From positions 124,001 to 188,000 of the forward strand of contig NZ_JBJURJ010000015.1 of NCBI RefSeq assembly GCF_046098205.1: a stretch of DNA of 64,000 nt, given 5' to 3'. Shown here in pieces: positions 33,680 through 43,221 of the stretch (position 1 is its first letter; each line of letters begins with the position of its first letter). The notes under the pieces are model-generated. The model did not search any database, was not told the DNA's origin, and saw only the letters and a list, made by a program, of their open reading frames with translations. This stretch comes from Paenibacillus_AR mesotrionivorans. Lineage in GTDB: Bacteria > Bacillota > Bacilli > Paenibacillales > NBRC-103111. The translations under genes were made by a program, and so were the position numbers.

Positions 33680-35191
33680 TTACTTGTTTCCTTTATATTG
33701 CGAGTTTAATTCCTCAATAATTTTGTCTCCGCCGCCTTTACGCCATTTTTCGACTTCCTTATTGAAGCCGTTGGCGTCAATCGTACCCAGAATGAACTTA
33801 TAGGTGGCATCGGTGATAATCTTCTGCAGCTCCGTTCCCTTCTCCGCCTGAGTAGTAGAAATCAGGTTGGCTGCCGGGTTCATAACGGCAATGCTCTTAT
33901 TATCTGCAATGGCATCCAACTGCTTCTGTGCCAAGGGCAATTGTTTCACCTTATATACGTTGAAGTTGGCAAAGTGGAGAACATTGGACCATGGGCTAAT
34001 CTCATTGGTACGCAGATCGGCTGCCTCCGGGAGGAATTCGATGGTCTTATCATCCAACATTTTGTAGTGGACACCCTCAACGCCGTTAAACAGCTTGTAC
34101 ACATCCGGCTCCAACAGCTTGTTGAAGAAGGCGAGGATTTGTCTGAGCTCCGCTTCCGTCTTTACACTGGTTTTGGGGAACAGATACAATGTAGCTACCC
34201 CGGTACCGCCGTAATTGAATGTCCCTCTGGGGCCTTGAATCCGATTGAAGACATCCAGTTCCGCGTTAGGATTGACCTTTTTGATATTGTCCGGCTTGGC
34301 GAAGATATTGCCGATCATCATGCCGCCCTTGCCATTTAAGAACTTCTCATCCTGTTGAGCCGGTGTGGTAACGGTGAAATCCTGGTTAATCAGCTTTTCA
34401 TCATAAAGCCGCTTCATGTATTTCATAGCATCCATATAACCAGGGAAGGTAAAGTCTGGCATCAGCTTTCCTGAATCGTCAACTCCCCATTCGTTGGGGG
34501 TCCCGTACCAGGTGGCGATATTCTTGAACGCGCCATACGGAAGCTCGTTGCGGTCAACGTTGCCGTAGGTGTCCTGCACCCCGTTACCGTCAGGATCATT
34601 ATACGTAAATGCCTTCATCACTTCATACAGCTCATCCAGATTGGTCGGTACCTTCAGCCCCAGCTTATCCAGCCAGTCCTTCCGGTATTGCACCCCGGTA
34701 CGGGACAGATCGATTTCATAGAACAGACTGTAGAGCTTGCCAAAATATTTGGTTCCCTCCAGGACTTTAGGGTCCTGGTATTTGACCAGATTGGGATAAT
34801 CCTTGATCAAGTCACCGATCTCCCAGAACATGCCGGAACGGATGGCATTCACCACGGCCGTATTTTTCATCTCTACACTGTGGACCTGAATGACCTTCGG
34901 CATTGTATTGGCCGCAATGGCTGTGGTCATTTTGTCCGTATATACAGATCCGGGTACCCAAGTAAAATTAAGCTTGGTATTAGTGGCTTCCTCCAGCATC
35001 TTTTGTAAAGGACCAGACGGCGGATTGGCCCCATACATGGTAGCCAACATTGTAATTTCTAAAGGTTCATTAGAAGCGGGTTTAGCGCTATTCTCCGCTG
35101 CCTTATCGGAACTGCCGCAGCCCGCCAGCGTTCCTGCCGCCAATGCGGCTGTAATCGCAGTAATCGTTGTTGTTTTTCTCCAATTTGCCAT
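33680..35191 (-). CDS. Sugar-binding lipoprotein of an ABC importer
   Basis: A 503-residue extracellular solute-binding lipoprotein of the LplA/YtcQ type. The signal peptide ends in a lipobox, LAGC, near residue 25; a Ser/Lys-rich linker follows, then a large two-lobe binding domain. Characteristic words shared with two paralogues at 53663 and 55254 are MFWEIGDLIKDYPNL, YRKDWLDKLGLKVPT and FILGTIDANGF. It is the third gene of an importer operon whose permeases lie at 36133-37098 and 35236-36120. No ATPase gene is present, as usual for this class, which shares an MsmX-like ATPase. The ligand is probably a rhamnogalacturonan oligosaccharide. Confidence 0.93.
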   Translation of the reverse strand: MANWRKTTTITAITAALAAGTLAGCGSSDKAAENSAKPASNEPLEITMLATMYGANPPSGPLQKMLEEATNTKLNFTWVPGSVYTDKMTTAIAANTMPKVIQVHSVEMKNTAVVNAIRSGMFWEIGDLIKDYPNLVKYQDPKVLEGTKYFGKLYSLFYEIDLSRTGVQYRKDWLDKLGLKVPTNLDELYEVMKAFTYNDPDGNGVQDTYGNVDRNELPYGAFKNIATWYGTPNEWGVDDSGKLMPDFTFPGYMDAMKYMKRLYDEKLINQDFTVTTPAQQDEKFLNGKGGMMIGNIFAKPDNIKKVNPNAELDVFNRIQGPRGTFNYGGTGVATLYLFPKTSVKTEAELRQILAFFNKLLEPDVYKLFNGVEGVHYKMLDDKTIEFLPEAADLRTNEISPWSNVLHFANFNVYKVKQLPLAQKQLDAIADNKSIAVMNPAANLISTTQAEKGTELQKIITDATYKFILGTIDANGFNKEVEKWRKGGGDKIIEELNSQYKGNK

Positions 35192-35235
35192 GCCTGCTTC
35201 CCCCTAATCAGATATAGACTGCTCATATGAATCCC

Positions 35236-36120
35236 TTAGCCCTTAATAGATCCGAGAAGCGCCCCTTTGGCAAAGTGCTTCTGCAGGAACGGATATACCA
35301 ACAGCACCGGCACGGTCGCGACAACGATAACCGCCATCTTGATGGTTTGCTCCGGAGGCGGAACATAATCCGGACTCATCGCCTCCGTATTGGTGGAGAG
35401 TCCTGCCGCCATGATGACAATTTGGCGCAGTAGAACTTGAATCGGCCACTTGTCGTAATCATCGATGAACAGGACCGCCTGCATGAAGGTGTTCCAATAG
35501 CCTACGGCATAGAACAACCCAACAGAAGCAAGAACAGCCTTGGAGAGTGGCAGAACAATACGGAACAGAATGCCAATATCATTGCAGCCATCGATCTTCG
35601 CTGACTCCTCCAGTCCATCGGGCAAGCCCATAAAGAAGTTCCGCATAATAATCAAATTGAAGGCGCTCACGGCGCTTGGAATGATCAGCGCTCCATAGCT
35701 ATTGATCAGCCCCAGCTGCTTGACAATCATGAAGGAGGGGATCATACCCCCGTTGAACAGGATGGTGAATACCACCAGGAACATTAATACTCTGCGGCCG
35801 CCCAAATCCCTGCGGGCCAGACCATAAGCCATGCATGAGGTGAAAACCATGCTCACCATTGTTCCTACCAATGTAATCCCTACTGTGACGATCAGGCTGC
35901 GGGATACGGTACTGGTGCTAAAAATGAATTTATACGCCTCAAGGCTAAACTTGGTTGGGAACAGCATAAAGGTACTCTTCAGATATTCCTCGGGCGTGGC
36001 AAAGGATACGGCAACGACGTTAACAAAGGGCAGGATGGTTATCAGTGCTATTAATCCCAGCAAAAACAGATTGACAGCCTCAAACAGCCGTCCGGATAAG
36101 CTGCGGTGCTCCAACTTCAC
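35236..36120 (-). CDS. Carbohydrate ABC permease, YtcP/LplC-like
   Basis: A 294-residue permease with six predicted spans of the MalG-type (CUT1) class. The EAA-type cytoplasmic loop that docks the ATPase reads GLPDGLEESAKIDGCNDIGILFRIVLP, with its conserved central glycine. It ends in the typical HFAKGALLGSIKG. It lies 12 bp after the partner permease and 44 bp before the binding protein, forming one operon. There are no oddities in length or motif. Confidence 0.93.
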   Translation of the reverse strand: MKLEHRSLSGRLFEAVNLFLLGLIALITILPFVNVVAVSFATPEEYLKSTFMLFPTKFSLEAYKFIFSTSTVSRSLIVTVGITLVGTMVSMVFTSCMAYGLARRDLGGRRVLMFLVVFTILFNGGMIPSFMIVKQLGLINSYGALIIPSAVSAFNLIIMRNFFMGLPDGLEESAKIDGCNDIGILFRIVLPLSKAVLASVGLFYAVGYWNTFMQAVLFIDDYDKWPIQVLLRQIVIMAAGLSTNTEAMSPDYVPPPEQTIKMAVIVVATVPVLLVYPFLQKHFAKGALLGSIKG

Positions 36121-36132
36121 TTCCTCCTCTCA

Positions 36133-37098
36133 TCAGTAAATTCCTTCTTCGCCGAACAGCTTGGCGATGCGGTTGGCAATCAGCACCATAATCAAACCGA
36201 CAACGGATTTGAACATCCCGATGGCTGTACTGTAACTGAACTGCCCCTGCTTGATGCCTGTGGTGTACACATATGTATCGAAGATCTCGGCAACTTCCCG
36301 GTTCATAGAATTCAGCATGAGGAAGATATGGTCGAAGCCCAACTCCAATACAGAGCCTACCTTAAGGATCAGCAGCATAACGATTACACCGCGAATTCCA
36401 GGAAGCGTGATATGCCACAGCTGGCGGAGGCGCCCTGCTCCATCCATTCTTGCCGCTTCGTACAATTGTGTATCAATGCCTGCCATTGCGGCCAGGTACA
36501 GAATGGTTCCCCAGCCTGCCTCTTTCCATATAATCTGGATAATATAGATAGGCCTGAACCAAGATTCACTAGCGAGGAAGTTGGTCGATTGTCCGCCTAA
36601 CGCTTCGATCAATTTATTGATCATACCGCCTTCAGGGGTTAACAGAATAAAGGTCAATGATACCACAATCACCCAGGACAAAAAATAGGGCACGTATACC
36701 ATCGTTTGCACCGTCCGCTTAAAAAAGGGCTGGCGGACTTCATTAAGCATTAAAGCCAGAATGATGGGGACAGGAAATACAAAAACCAAATTGAGCCCAA
36801 ACAGAATCAAGGTGTTTTTAAACAGCATCCAGAAGGTCGGTTCTGTAAAAAAACGCTCAAAATGCTTGAATCCCACCCATTCACTGCCCGATATGCCCAA
36901 GAAGGGCAAATAATCCTGGAATGAGATGATCAAGCCCCAAATCGGGACATACTTAAACAGAAAAAAGTAAATCAGCCCTGGTGAAATTAGCAGGTACAGA
37001 TACCGGTTGCGGATGGCGTTTTTTAGCCATCTGGGTAAGGTTTTTTTCTTTATAGAGACGCCACTTCCGGTTGGTATGGTGACTTTGCCTACCGACAA
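36133..37098 (-). CDS. Carbohydrate ABC permease, LplB-like
   Basis: A 321-residue MalF-type (CUT1) permease with six spans. The opening YLYLLISPGLIYFFLFKYVPIWG and the docking loop region QLYEAARMDGAGRLRQLWHITLPGI are diagnostic. The TTG at 37098 is chosen as start because GGAGGG lies 6 nt upstream; a start at 37155 would add 19 residues unlike the family and include that site. First gene of the importer operon. A homologous permease begins at 63498. Confidence 0.92.
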   Translation of the reverse strand: MSVGKVTIPTGSGVSIKKKTLPRWLKNAIRNRYLYLLISPGLIYFFLFKYVPIWGLIISFQDYLPFLGISGSEWVGFKHFERFFTEPTFWMLFKNTLILFGLNLVFVFPVPIILALMLNEVRQPFFKRTVQTMVYVPYFLSWVIVVSLTFILLTPEGGMINKLIEALGGQSTNFLASESWFRPIYIIQIIWKEAGWGTILYLAAMAGIDTQLYEAARMDGAGRLRQLWHITLPGIRGVIVMLLILKVGSVLELGFDHIFLMLNSMNREVAEIFDTYVYTTGIKQGQFSYSTAIGMFKSVVGLIMVLIANRIAKLFGEEGIY

Positions 37099-37396
37099 GC
37101 CAGTCCCTCCTCTCCTATTGCCTTCATTGCTGCAGGATGCGCATCCCCCTTGCATGATCTACGATATCGCGCTTACTGTCGAAAATCTACAATCACTTTG
37201 ACAACTTCTGCTTTGTAGGCGCGGAGTGTGGGCAAACCCGCGCCAAACAAGGGATTAAGCCCGTTATAATCATGCCTCTAGATCCTCTTTCTTGCCCAAT
37301 GACACCCCAAAAAGCGGCTCTCAGGGTTGATTTTATGATTTAAAGGCGGTATCTTCTCCAAGACGGCATGGCAGACTTTTAAAGGAGAATCAATGT
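37099..37396. promoter_or_regulatory. Divergent region, importer operon / CE12 gene
   Basis: 298 bp without a gene. It must hold promoters for the importer (minus) and the esterase (plus). I found no convincing -35/-10 pair and no TTTAGT palindrome, which fits activator (YesS-like) rather than LacI control. Confidence 0.35.
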
Positions 37397-39391
37397 ATGA
37401 CCGCTAAGAAATTCAATTTTTCCGCTGTGCCCAAACAGGGGTTTGTCCAGGTGACCGGCGAAGATGGCAGGAGTCTTCCGTTATATGATTCTACGGCCGG
37501 ATATGGCTTTATTACCGAAACCAGCTCCATGCCTCCCAGAGAGGTCCACCTTCCGCAAATTGCTGCGGACGGTACAGGTGTAACGGTCCGTGAAGCGGAG
37601 TTTATGGTGGAGACAGGTTTTGAAGCGGACCATTATAACAGGTACGGCTTCGCTTTCCGGATTGCCGCTGAGCCTGGGGCTTATGGGATCCGTGTCCGGA
37701 CAACCTGCCCTGCGGAAGAGGTTACTATTGCTGTGTCCGCCATGAATACCGAACGGCTGCTGACCTTACGGGGTGCGGCATGGGATGCGGCCCAGCTGGT
37801 CAAGGTCGGTATGGTCCCCGTTGTTCATAAGAGGGAATGGATATTCAGCTATGTGAACGGACGGGAGTTCATTGACATCGAACTGGAGCCCAAACATTTG
37901 AAAGTTCCCGTTGGCCTGGAATCCATTGAACTTATTCCGCTGCTGATAAACCGGAGACCCATAGGAGAATTGCCGGTGATATATTTGCTGGGAGACTCCA
38001 CGGTGAAGACTTATACCTTCGATGAAGCTCCAATGAGCGGCTGGGGGCAGGTTGTGCACCGTATGTTCGACCCGGATAAGGTGAAGGTCATCAACTATTC
38101 CATGGGCGGCCGTTCCTTCAAGAATTCCTATTGGGAAGGGCGCTTCAATGATATTCTGATGACCGGCTGCGCGGGGGACTATCTCTTCATCCAGTTCGGC
38201 CACAATGACGAAAGCCTGGATGAGTACCGCCGTTTCGGAAGGGGCTCCACAGAGGAATCGTATGAGCGGTATATCAGAGAAATATATCTGCCTGCCATCA
38301 GAGCGAGAGGCATACATCCGGTCTTTGTGACGGCTATGTCCAGAGCACCGGGCGATGCAGCGGAAGGGCATGTATATACCTGCTCCTTCGTCAACCGCAA
38401 ATTTCCTGATATTATACGTCGTATGGGCAAGGAGCTGAATGTGCCGGTCCTGGATCTGAACGAAGCCAGCATCCGCTATTATAATCAGATTGGCGTGGAG
38501 GCGGTTACCGCTATTGTCATGTCCATTGAAGCAGGCGAAACTCCCGGTAAAACCAATGACGGCACCTATGCCAACGGACATCCTGCCAACAAGGTGGACG
38601 GCACCCACTATAAGGAGGCGCTGTCCAAGCAGTTTGCCCGCCTGGTGGTGACCGAGCTGTATAAGGGTGCAGCGTCCGGCGATACCCGCATCGGTGAACC
38701 CGCAGCCTGGCTGACAGAAGAGGTCCTAAGCGCGGTCACCTCAGAGGACTGGTCCAACATATTCCCGGAAATGGCCGTGGACACCACAACCGGCAGAGGC
38801 GCATATTACCGCAACCAAATCGAAAAGCTGCTCCAGCTTGGCATACTGGACAAGGACAGCAACGGCTGCTTCCATCCGGAGGCGCCTATTACGGTTTCCG
38901 CCTTTTCCGAAGCTCTGGCAAAAGCCCTTGATCTGAGTCCGCAGCTGCTTCCCGCATACCCGGAGGTCCTTCTGACAAGAGAGGTCATGGGGGTGCTGCT
39001 GGATGATGCTTATCATGCAAAATTCAAAGAAGCCCCGAAATTCATGACCGACTATAACGGCAAGACGCTGCTGCCCGGAGATCCGGGCTATGATCCCAAT
39101 TTGGACACCGGGGTGCAGGGGTTGACCTATTATCCGCTGGTTCCGTATGAAAACCTGCTGGACACCCATCTGCTCAGTCCGGAGTACGCCGCCAAAATCA
39201 AAGATGCTTATGAGCTGGGGTTGTTCCGTTCGGAAAAAGGGATTGCCAGGGGTAAACTGGCGAACGGTCTGGAGCTGGAGCCCTTGCAGCTTGTTACCCG
39301 GGAGAAGGCCGCCAAGGCCCTCTATTTTATGTGGGTGCTGCAGCAGCCGGTGAAGGGCGAAAATCATGTTTTACCAAATAAACAAATATAA
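37397..39391 (+). CDS. CE12 rhamnogalacturonan acetylesterase with SLH-like C-terminal repeats
   Basis: A 664-residue three-part protein without a signal peptide. Residues 1-190 are a beta-rich accessory domain. Residues 193-420 are an SGNH esterase of the YesT/RGAE (CE12) type: block I LLGDSTV with nucleophile S201, the glycine in MGGRS, block III FGHND (N270), and VDGTHY with D401 and H404. Residues about 430-650 contain two to three SLH-like modules (NQIEKLLQLGILDKDSNGCFHPEAP..., then KIKDAYELGLF with LVTREKAAKALYF). SLH modules normally anchor exported proteins, so their presence here is odd. The enzyme would remove acetyl groups from imported fragments. AAAGGAG lies 9 nt before the ATG. 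Confidence 0.88.
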   Translation: MTAKKFNFSAVPKQGFVQVTGEDGRSLPLYDSTAGYGFITETSSMPPREVHLPQIAADGTGVTVREAEFMVETGFEADHYNRYGFAFRIAAEPGAYGIRVRTTCPAEEVTIAVSAMNTERLLTLRGAAWDAAQLVKVGMVPVVHKREWIFSYVNGREFIDIELEPKHLKVPVGLESIELIPLLINRRPIGELPVIYLLGDSTVKTYTFDEAPMSGWGQVVHRMFDPDKVKVINYSMGGRSFKNSYWEGRFNDILMTGCAGDYLFIQFGHNDESLDEYRRFGRGSTEESYERYIREIYLPAIRARGIHPVFVTAMSRAPGDAAEGHVYTCSFVNRKFPDIIRRMGKELNVPVLDLNEASIRYYNQIGVEAVTAIVMSIEAGETPGKTNDGTYANGHPANKVDGTHYKEALSKQFARLVVTELYKGAASGDTRIGEPAAWLTEEVLSAVTSEDWSNIFPEMAVDTTTGRGAYYRNQIEKLLQLGILDKDSNGCFHPEAPITVSAFSEALAKALDLSPQLLPAYPEVLLTREVMGVLLDDAYHAKFKEAPKFMTDYNGKTLLPGDPGYDPNLDTGVQGLTYYPLVPYENLLDTHLLSPEYAAKIKDAYELGLFRSEKGIARGKLANGLELEPLQLVTREKAAKALYFMWVLQQPVKGENHVLPNKQI

Positions 39392-39511
39392 TTAAGTTTA
39401 TAAAAAATAGACAAGTAAACATCCAAAATCTTGCGCATATTTGCTCTATAATGATTCATATAAGCAGATTGGATGAAATTCTTGTGCGGTAAAGAAAAGA
39501 AAGGAGCATTC

Positions 39512-41539
39512 ATGGCAATGACGATGCAAATCAATGTGGACGCCCGGGGTCGCGGGGATTACGCCACCGTTCAAGAAGCGGTGCTGGCAGTTCCCGACTA
39601 TTCCGCAGAGCCGGTTACCATATTCATCCGTAAAGGTGTGTACGAGGAGAAGCTGGCGGTGCCCAAGGAAAAGACCAATATCCGCTTTTTGGGTGAGGAT
39701 GCCTATGAAACGATTCTCACCTTTTCGGACAATGCTTATACCCCGGACGGGGAAGGCAAACCCATGGGTACCTTCCGGAGCGGCAGTGTGATCGTATCGG
39801 CAGATGATTTCACCGCCGAAAATCTGACCATCCGCAACTCCTCTGGACCGGGCACCGGCCAGGCTGTTGCCGCTTTTATTAACGGTGACCGTGCCGTTTT
39901 CCGCCATGTGCGGTTTTTGGGGGACCAGGATACGCTATATACCGGCCCGGGACGCCACTATTATGCGGACTGTTATCTGGAGGGGGATGTGGACTTTATT
40001 TTCGGTCCTGCCACAGCAGTATTCGAACGCTGCCGGATCCATTGCAAACGGGATGGCGGTTATTTGACCGCCGCCTCCACTCCCCAGGATGCGGCTTACG
40101 GTTATGTGTTTCTGGATTGTACCGTGACCTCCTCTCCCGCAGCCGAGAATGTCTATCTGGGCAGGCCCTGGCGGGACTATGCGGCTGTTGCCTTTATCCG
40201 CACCTGGATGGACGCTTCTATTGCTCCGGCAGGCTGGCATAATTGGAGCCTTCCCAACCGGGAGCAGACCACCCGCTACAGAGAGGCCGGCACCCGCGGC
40301 CCCGGTGCGCTTCTGGCCGATCGTGTGGATTGGGCCAAGACTCTCAGCCCGGAGGATGCCGCCGGTTATGATATTCCCACCATCCTCCAGGGGGCGGACG
40401 GCTGGAATCCGTTGACTGCGGGGCAGGACCAGCCCAAGCTGTCCGCGCGGATGGCCGATCAATGGATCAAGGATTGGGACTCCATCGGAGAGCATCCCCG
40501 CACCAGCAACAAATGGAATTACGAAATCGGACTGTTCCTTAAGGCTGTTTCTGTGCTGGAAGGCCTCACCGGACAGGACCGTTATTTCCGTTATGTGCTA
40601 CACAATATGAACCAGTTTGTGGGAGATGAAGGCTTCATTCGTACCTACAAATTGGAGGACTATAATCTGGATCAGATTAATCAGGGGAAGCTGCTGCTGT
40701 ATTTGTGGAAAAAAACCGGGGAAAACCGCTACAAGCAGGCAGCGGATGTGCTGGTCAAACAATTGGAGAGCCATCCCCGGACCGCAGAGGGCGGCTTCTG
40801 GCATAAGAAAATCTATCCCCATCAGATGTGGCTGGACGGCTTATACATGGCCATGCCTTTCCTGACGGAATATGCCCGCATCTTCGACAGGCCGGAGCTG
40901 CTGGATGAAGCGCCACAGCAGCTTCTGCTGATCGACCGGCATAACCGCGACCCGCATACGGGCTTGTACTACCACGGCTGGGATGAAAGCCGCAGCCAAG
41001 AGTGGGCGGACAAGGAGACAGGCTGCTCGCCCCACTTCTGGACCAGGGCCATCGGCTGGTATGCCATGGCGATTGTGGATACACTGGAGCACCTGCCCCG
41101 CCAGCATCCGGGCTACGCCCCTGTTGCCGCTGTTCTGAACCGCTTGGCTGAAGCAGTGGTGAAGGTGCAGGACCAGGAGTCCGGACTGTGGTACCAGGTA
41201 ACGGATCAGGCGGGCCGTGAGGACAATTATTTGGAATCCTCCGGCTCGTCCATGCTGGTGTATGCCTTGGCGAAGGGAGTGAAGGCGGGGAACCTGACTC
41301 CCCACTATCTGGAGGCAGCTCGCCGGGGCTACCACGGCTTGGCCAACCGGATGCTCCGCAAGGATGGACAGGGGAAGCATCATTTGACATCAGTCTGTCT
41401 GGTGGCTGGACTTGGCGGCAATCCATACCGTTCCGGCTCTTACGATTATTATGTTCATGAGAAGGTGGGCGAGGATGATCTGAAGGGCATCGGCGCCTTC
41501 CTAATAGCGATGGCTCTGGTGGAAGCGGCAGGAGCGTGA
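39512..41539 (+). CDS. Pectin methylesterase (CE8) fused to GH105 hydrolase
   Basis: A 675-residue bifunctional cytoplasmic enzyme. Residues 1-305 are a right-handed beta-helix pectin methylesterase with GQAVA (Q117), LGDQDTLY (D140), VDFIFG (nucleophile D161) and LGRPW (R218), all catalytic elements intact. Residues about 308-675 are a complete GH105 unsaturated rhamnogalacturonyl hydrolase with DYNLDQINQGK, QMWLDGLYM, YHGWDES and GCSPHFWTRAIGW. No signal peptide is present. The fusion would demethylate an imported unsaturated galacturonide and then hydrolyse it. The GH105 half closely resembles the stand-alone enzyme at 15648. The ATG at 39512 has AAGGAG 5 nt upstream. It is followed by a serine hydrolase gene after 28 bp. 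Confidence 0.94.
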   Translation: MAMTMQINVDARGRGDYATVQEAVLAVPDYSAEPVTIFIRKGVYEEKLAVPKEKTNIRFLGEDAYETILTFSDNAYTPDGEGKPMGTFRSGSVIVSADDFTAENLTIRNSSGPGTGQAVAAFINGDRAVFRHVRFLGDQDTLYTGPGRHYYADCYLEGDVDFIFGPATAVFERCRIHCKRDGGYLTAASTPQDAAYGYVFLDCTVTSSPAAENVYLGRPWRDYAAVAFIRTWMDASIAPAGWHNWSLPNREQTTRYREAGTRGPGALLADRVDWAKTLSPEDAAGYDIPTILQGADGWNPLTAGQDQPKLSARMADQWIKDWDSIGEHPRTSNKWNYEIGLFLKAVSVLEGLTGQDRYFRYVLHNMNQFVGDEGFIRTYKLEDYNLDQINQGKLLLYLWKKTGENRYKQAADVLVKQLESHPRTAEGGFWHKKIYPHQMWLDGLYMAMPFLTEYARIFDRPELLDEAPQQLLLIDRHNRDPHTGLYYHGWDESRSQEWADKETGCSPHFWTRAIGWYAMAIVDTLEHLPRQHPGYAPVAAVLNRLAEAVVKVQDQESGLWYQVTDQAGREDNYLESSGSSMLVYALAKGVKAGNLTPHYLEAARRGYHGLANRMLRKDGQGKHHLTSVCLVAGLGGNPYRSGSYDYYVHEKVGEDDLKGIGAFLIAMALVEAAGA

Positions 41540-41567
41540 CGCTGATGCATAGGAAGGAGAGGGCAGC

Positions 41568-43052
41568 ATGATTGCAGCACCTGAGCTTAAACGTGCGCTG
41601 CCTGAGGCGGTTGGTATAAACCCCAAGGGCATTGAAAGATTTATGGAACTGGTATATGAAAGACAAATCGCGCTGCACAGCTTTATGCTCCTGCGGCACG
41701 GCAAGGTGGCGGCGGAGGCCTATTATGCGCCGTTCCGCAGAGGAGAGCTCCATCACATTTTTTCTATTAGCAAAAGTGTCACCTCCGCTGCTGTGGGCAT
41801 CGCCATCGGTGAAGGAAGATTCGGGCTTCAGGATAAAGCAGCGGATCTGCTCCGTAGGCATGTCACCGGAGAAGTCCACCCGTATACGGCGCAAATGACA
41901 GTGGAGCATCTGCTGAAGATGGCGACGGTCTACAGAAGGGCTCCATATTCTGAGGCAGAGGGCTGGATCAACCTTTATCTGACCTCCCCTCCACAGCATC
42001 CGCCGGGCTTCTCCTTCGCGTACGATACGGCGGGAACCAATATGCTGTGTGCCATCGTGCAGGAGACAACCGGCCAAACCGTACATGAATACCTCCAGCC
42101 CCGGTTGTTCGACGCCATTGGCATGGGTCCCCTCGAGTGGAAATCCTGTGCCGGAAACATCAACAATGGAGGAAGCGGCATCCGCTGCACCACCGATGGG
42201 TTGGCCCGCTTAGGCCAGCTTTATCTGCAGGGCGGCATATGGGACGGCAAACGGGTGCTTCCGGAGGGATGGGTGGACCGGAGTACAGCCCGCCAGGTGG
42301 ATAATTCCGGAGCCAAAACCATGCTGGACGGCAAGCCCGGTTACGGCTACCAATTCTGGCGTTTGCGCAACAATGCGTATTGCGCCTTTGGGTTGGGCGG
42401 GCAATTTGTGGTGGTGATGCCAGACTGTGATGCGGTTTTTGTCTCCACAGCCAATACCCAATTTGTCCGGGACGGCCAACAGCAGATTCTGGATTGTCTC
42501 TGGGAGGCTCTATATCCGGCAATGAAGGAGATGGCGTCTGACGGTGCCGGTTCGGCTAACGGAGTAAGCTTGGCGGGAGCATCTGGCTCTGCCGCGGACG
42601 GAGAATTGGCCAAGCGGCTGGCATCGCTGCAGCTTTCATTGCCGCCGGGACAAGCCCATTCCGAGCCTGCAGCTCAAGTGAACCGCCGTACCTACCGGCT
42701 GCACGACAACCGTTACGGGTTCACCGCCTGCACATTCGATTTCGCGGGACAGGCCTCCACCCTGAGCTTTACCCGTGCCCCGGGCGCCGAAGAGGTGATT
42801 CTGGGTTTCGGCATCCACCACTGGGTGACCGGAACGGACCGGGTGTTCAGCGGCACGGAGTCCTGCTGCAGCGCAGCCACCTGGGTAGACGGACAAACCT
42901 GCATTATTCATATGCATCTATTGGACACCGTCCAGATGGTCATGCTGATTTGCCATTTTGAAGCCGATACGATGATGATTCAAATTGTAATGCCGGGTAT
43001 TTATTTCAACGAAGAAATGGAATGCGATTTAATCGGAGCGGCGTCCGAGTAG
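41568..43052 (+). CDS. Serine hydrolase, beta-lactamase/transesterase fold
   Basis: A 494-residue protein. Residues 1-330 are a class-C beta-lactamase-like serine hydrolase: the nucleophile motif is SISK (S-x-x-K) near residue 67, the second-box region is FAYDTAGTN, and GLGGQ takes the third-box place. Residues about 360-494 form a beta-rich C-terminal domain. No signal peptide is present, so it is a cytoplasmic esterase or peptidase relative rather than a penicillin-binding protein. In pectin loci such proteins are candidate esterases for acyl groups on oligosaccharides; that is inference. It is cotranscribed with the CE8-GH105 gene; a terminator follows. Confidence 0.85.
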   Translation: MIAAPELKRALPEAVGINPKGIERFMELVYERQIALHSFMLLRHGKVAAEAYYAPFRRGELHHIFSISKSVTSAAVGIAIGEGRFGLQDKAADLLRRHVTGEVHPYTAQMTVEHLLKMATVYRRAPYSEAEGWINLYLTSPPQHPPGFSFAYDTAGTNMLCAIVQETTGQTVHEYLQPRLFDAIGMGPLEWKSCAGNINNGGSGIRCTTDGLARLGQLYLQGGIWDGKRVLPEGWVDRSTARQVDNSGAKTMLDGKPGYGYQFWRLRNNAYCAFGLGGQFVVVMPDCDAVFVSTANTQFVRDGQQQILDCLWEALYPAMKEMASDGAGSANGVSLAGASGSAADGELAKRLASLQLSLPPGQAHSEPAAQVNRRTYRLHDNRYGFTACTFDFAGQASTLSFTRAPGAEEVILGFGIHHWVTGTDRVFSGTESCCSAATWVDGQTCIIHMHLLDTVQMVMLICHFEADTMMIQIVMPGIYFNEEMECDLIGAASE

Positions 43053-43083
43053 GGCACCGACTTGATTGATCACTATGATGAAC

Positions 43084-43121
43084 AGAGCCGTTTTGCTGAT
43101 CCAGCAGAGCGGCTCTTATTT
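43084..43121 (+). terminator. Terminator after the serine hydrolase gene
   Basis: AGAGCCG/CGGCTCT (43084-43090 with 43110-43116), enclosing an inner TGCTG/CAGCA-type hairpin and followed by a T-rich tail. Confidence 0.75.
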
Positions 43122-43176
43122 TATAATTCAGTTTAGTTTAGTTAAAAAAGTACATATTGTGTATTTGTTAAGTGTG

Positions 43177-43186
43177 TAGTAAACTA
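43177..43186. promoter_or_regulatory. TAGT-AA-ACTA operator before GH78
   Basis: 10-bp palindrome TAGTAAACTA 36 bp before the GH78 start, with extra half-sites TTTAGTTTAG (43132-43141) and TGTTTAG nearby. It has the same core as 17063-17076 on the other strand. Confidence 0.5.
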
Positions 43187-43221
43187 TTCTTGTTTAGTTG
43201 GATGAATAGGAGGGAGCTGTA

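Noticed and set aside
40755..42086. 443-codon minus-strand open frame
   Set aside because: Spans the CE8-GH105/serine-hydrolase junction antisense. Its low-complexity Pro/Arg/Ser composition is typical of a spurious frame.
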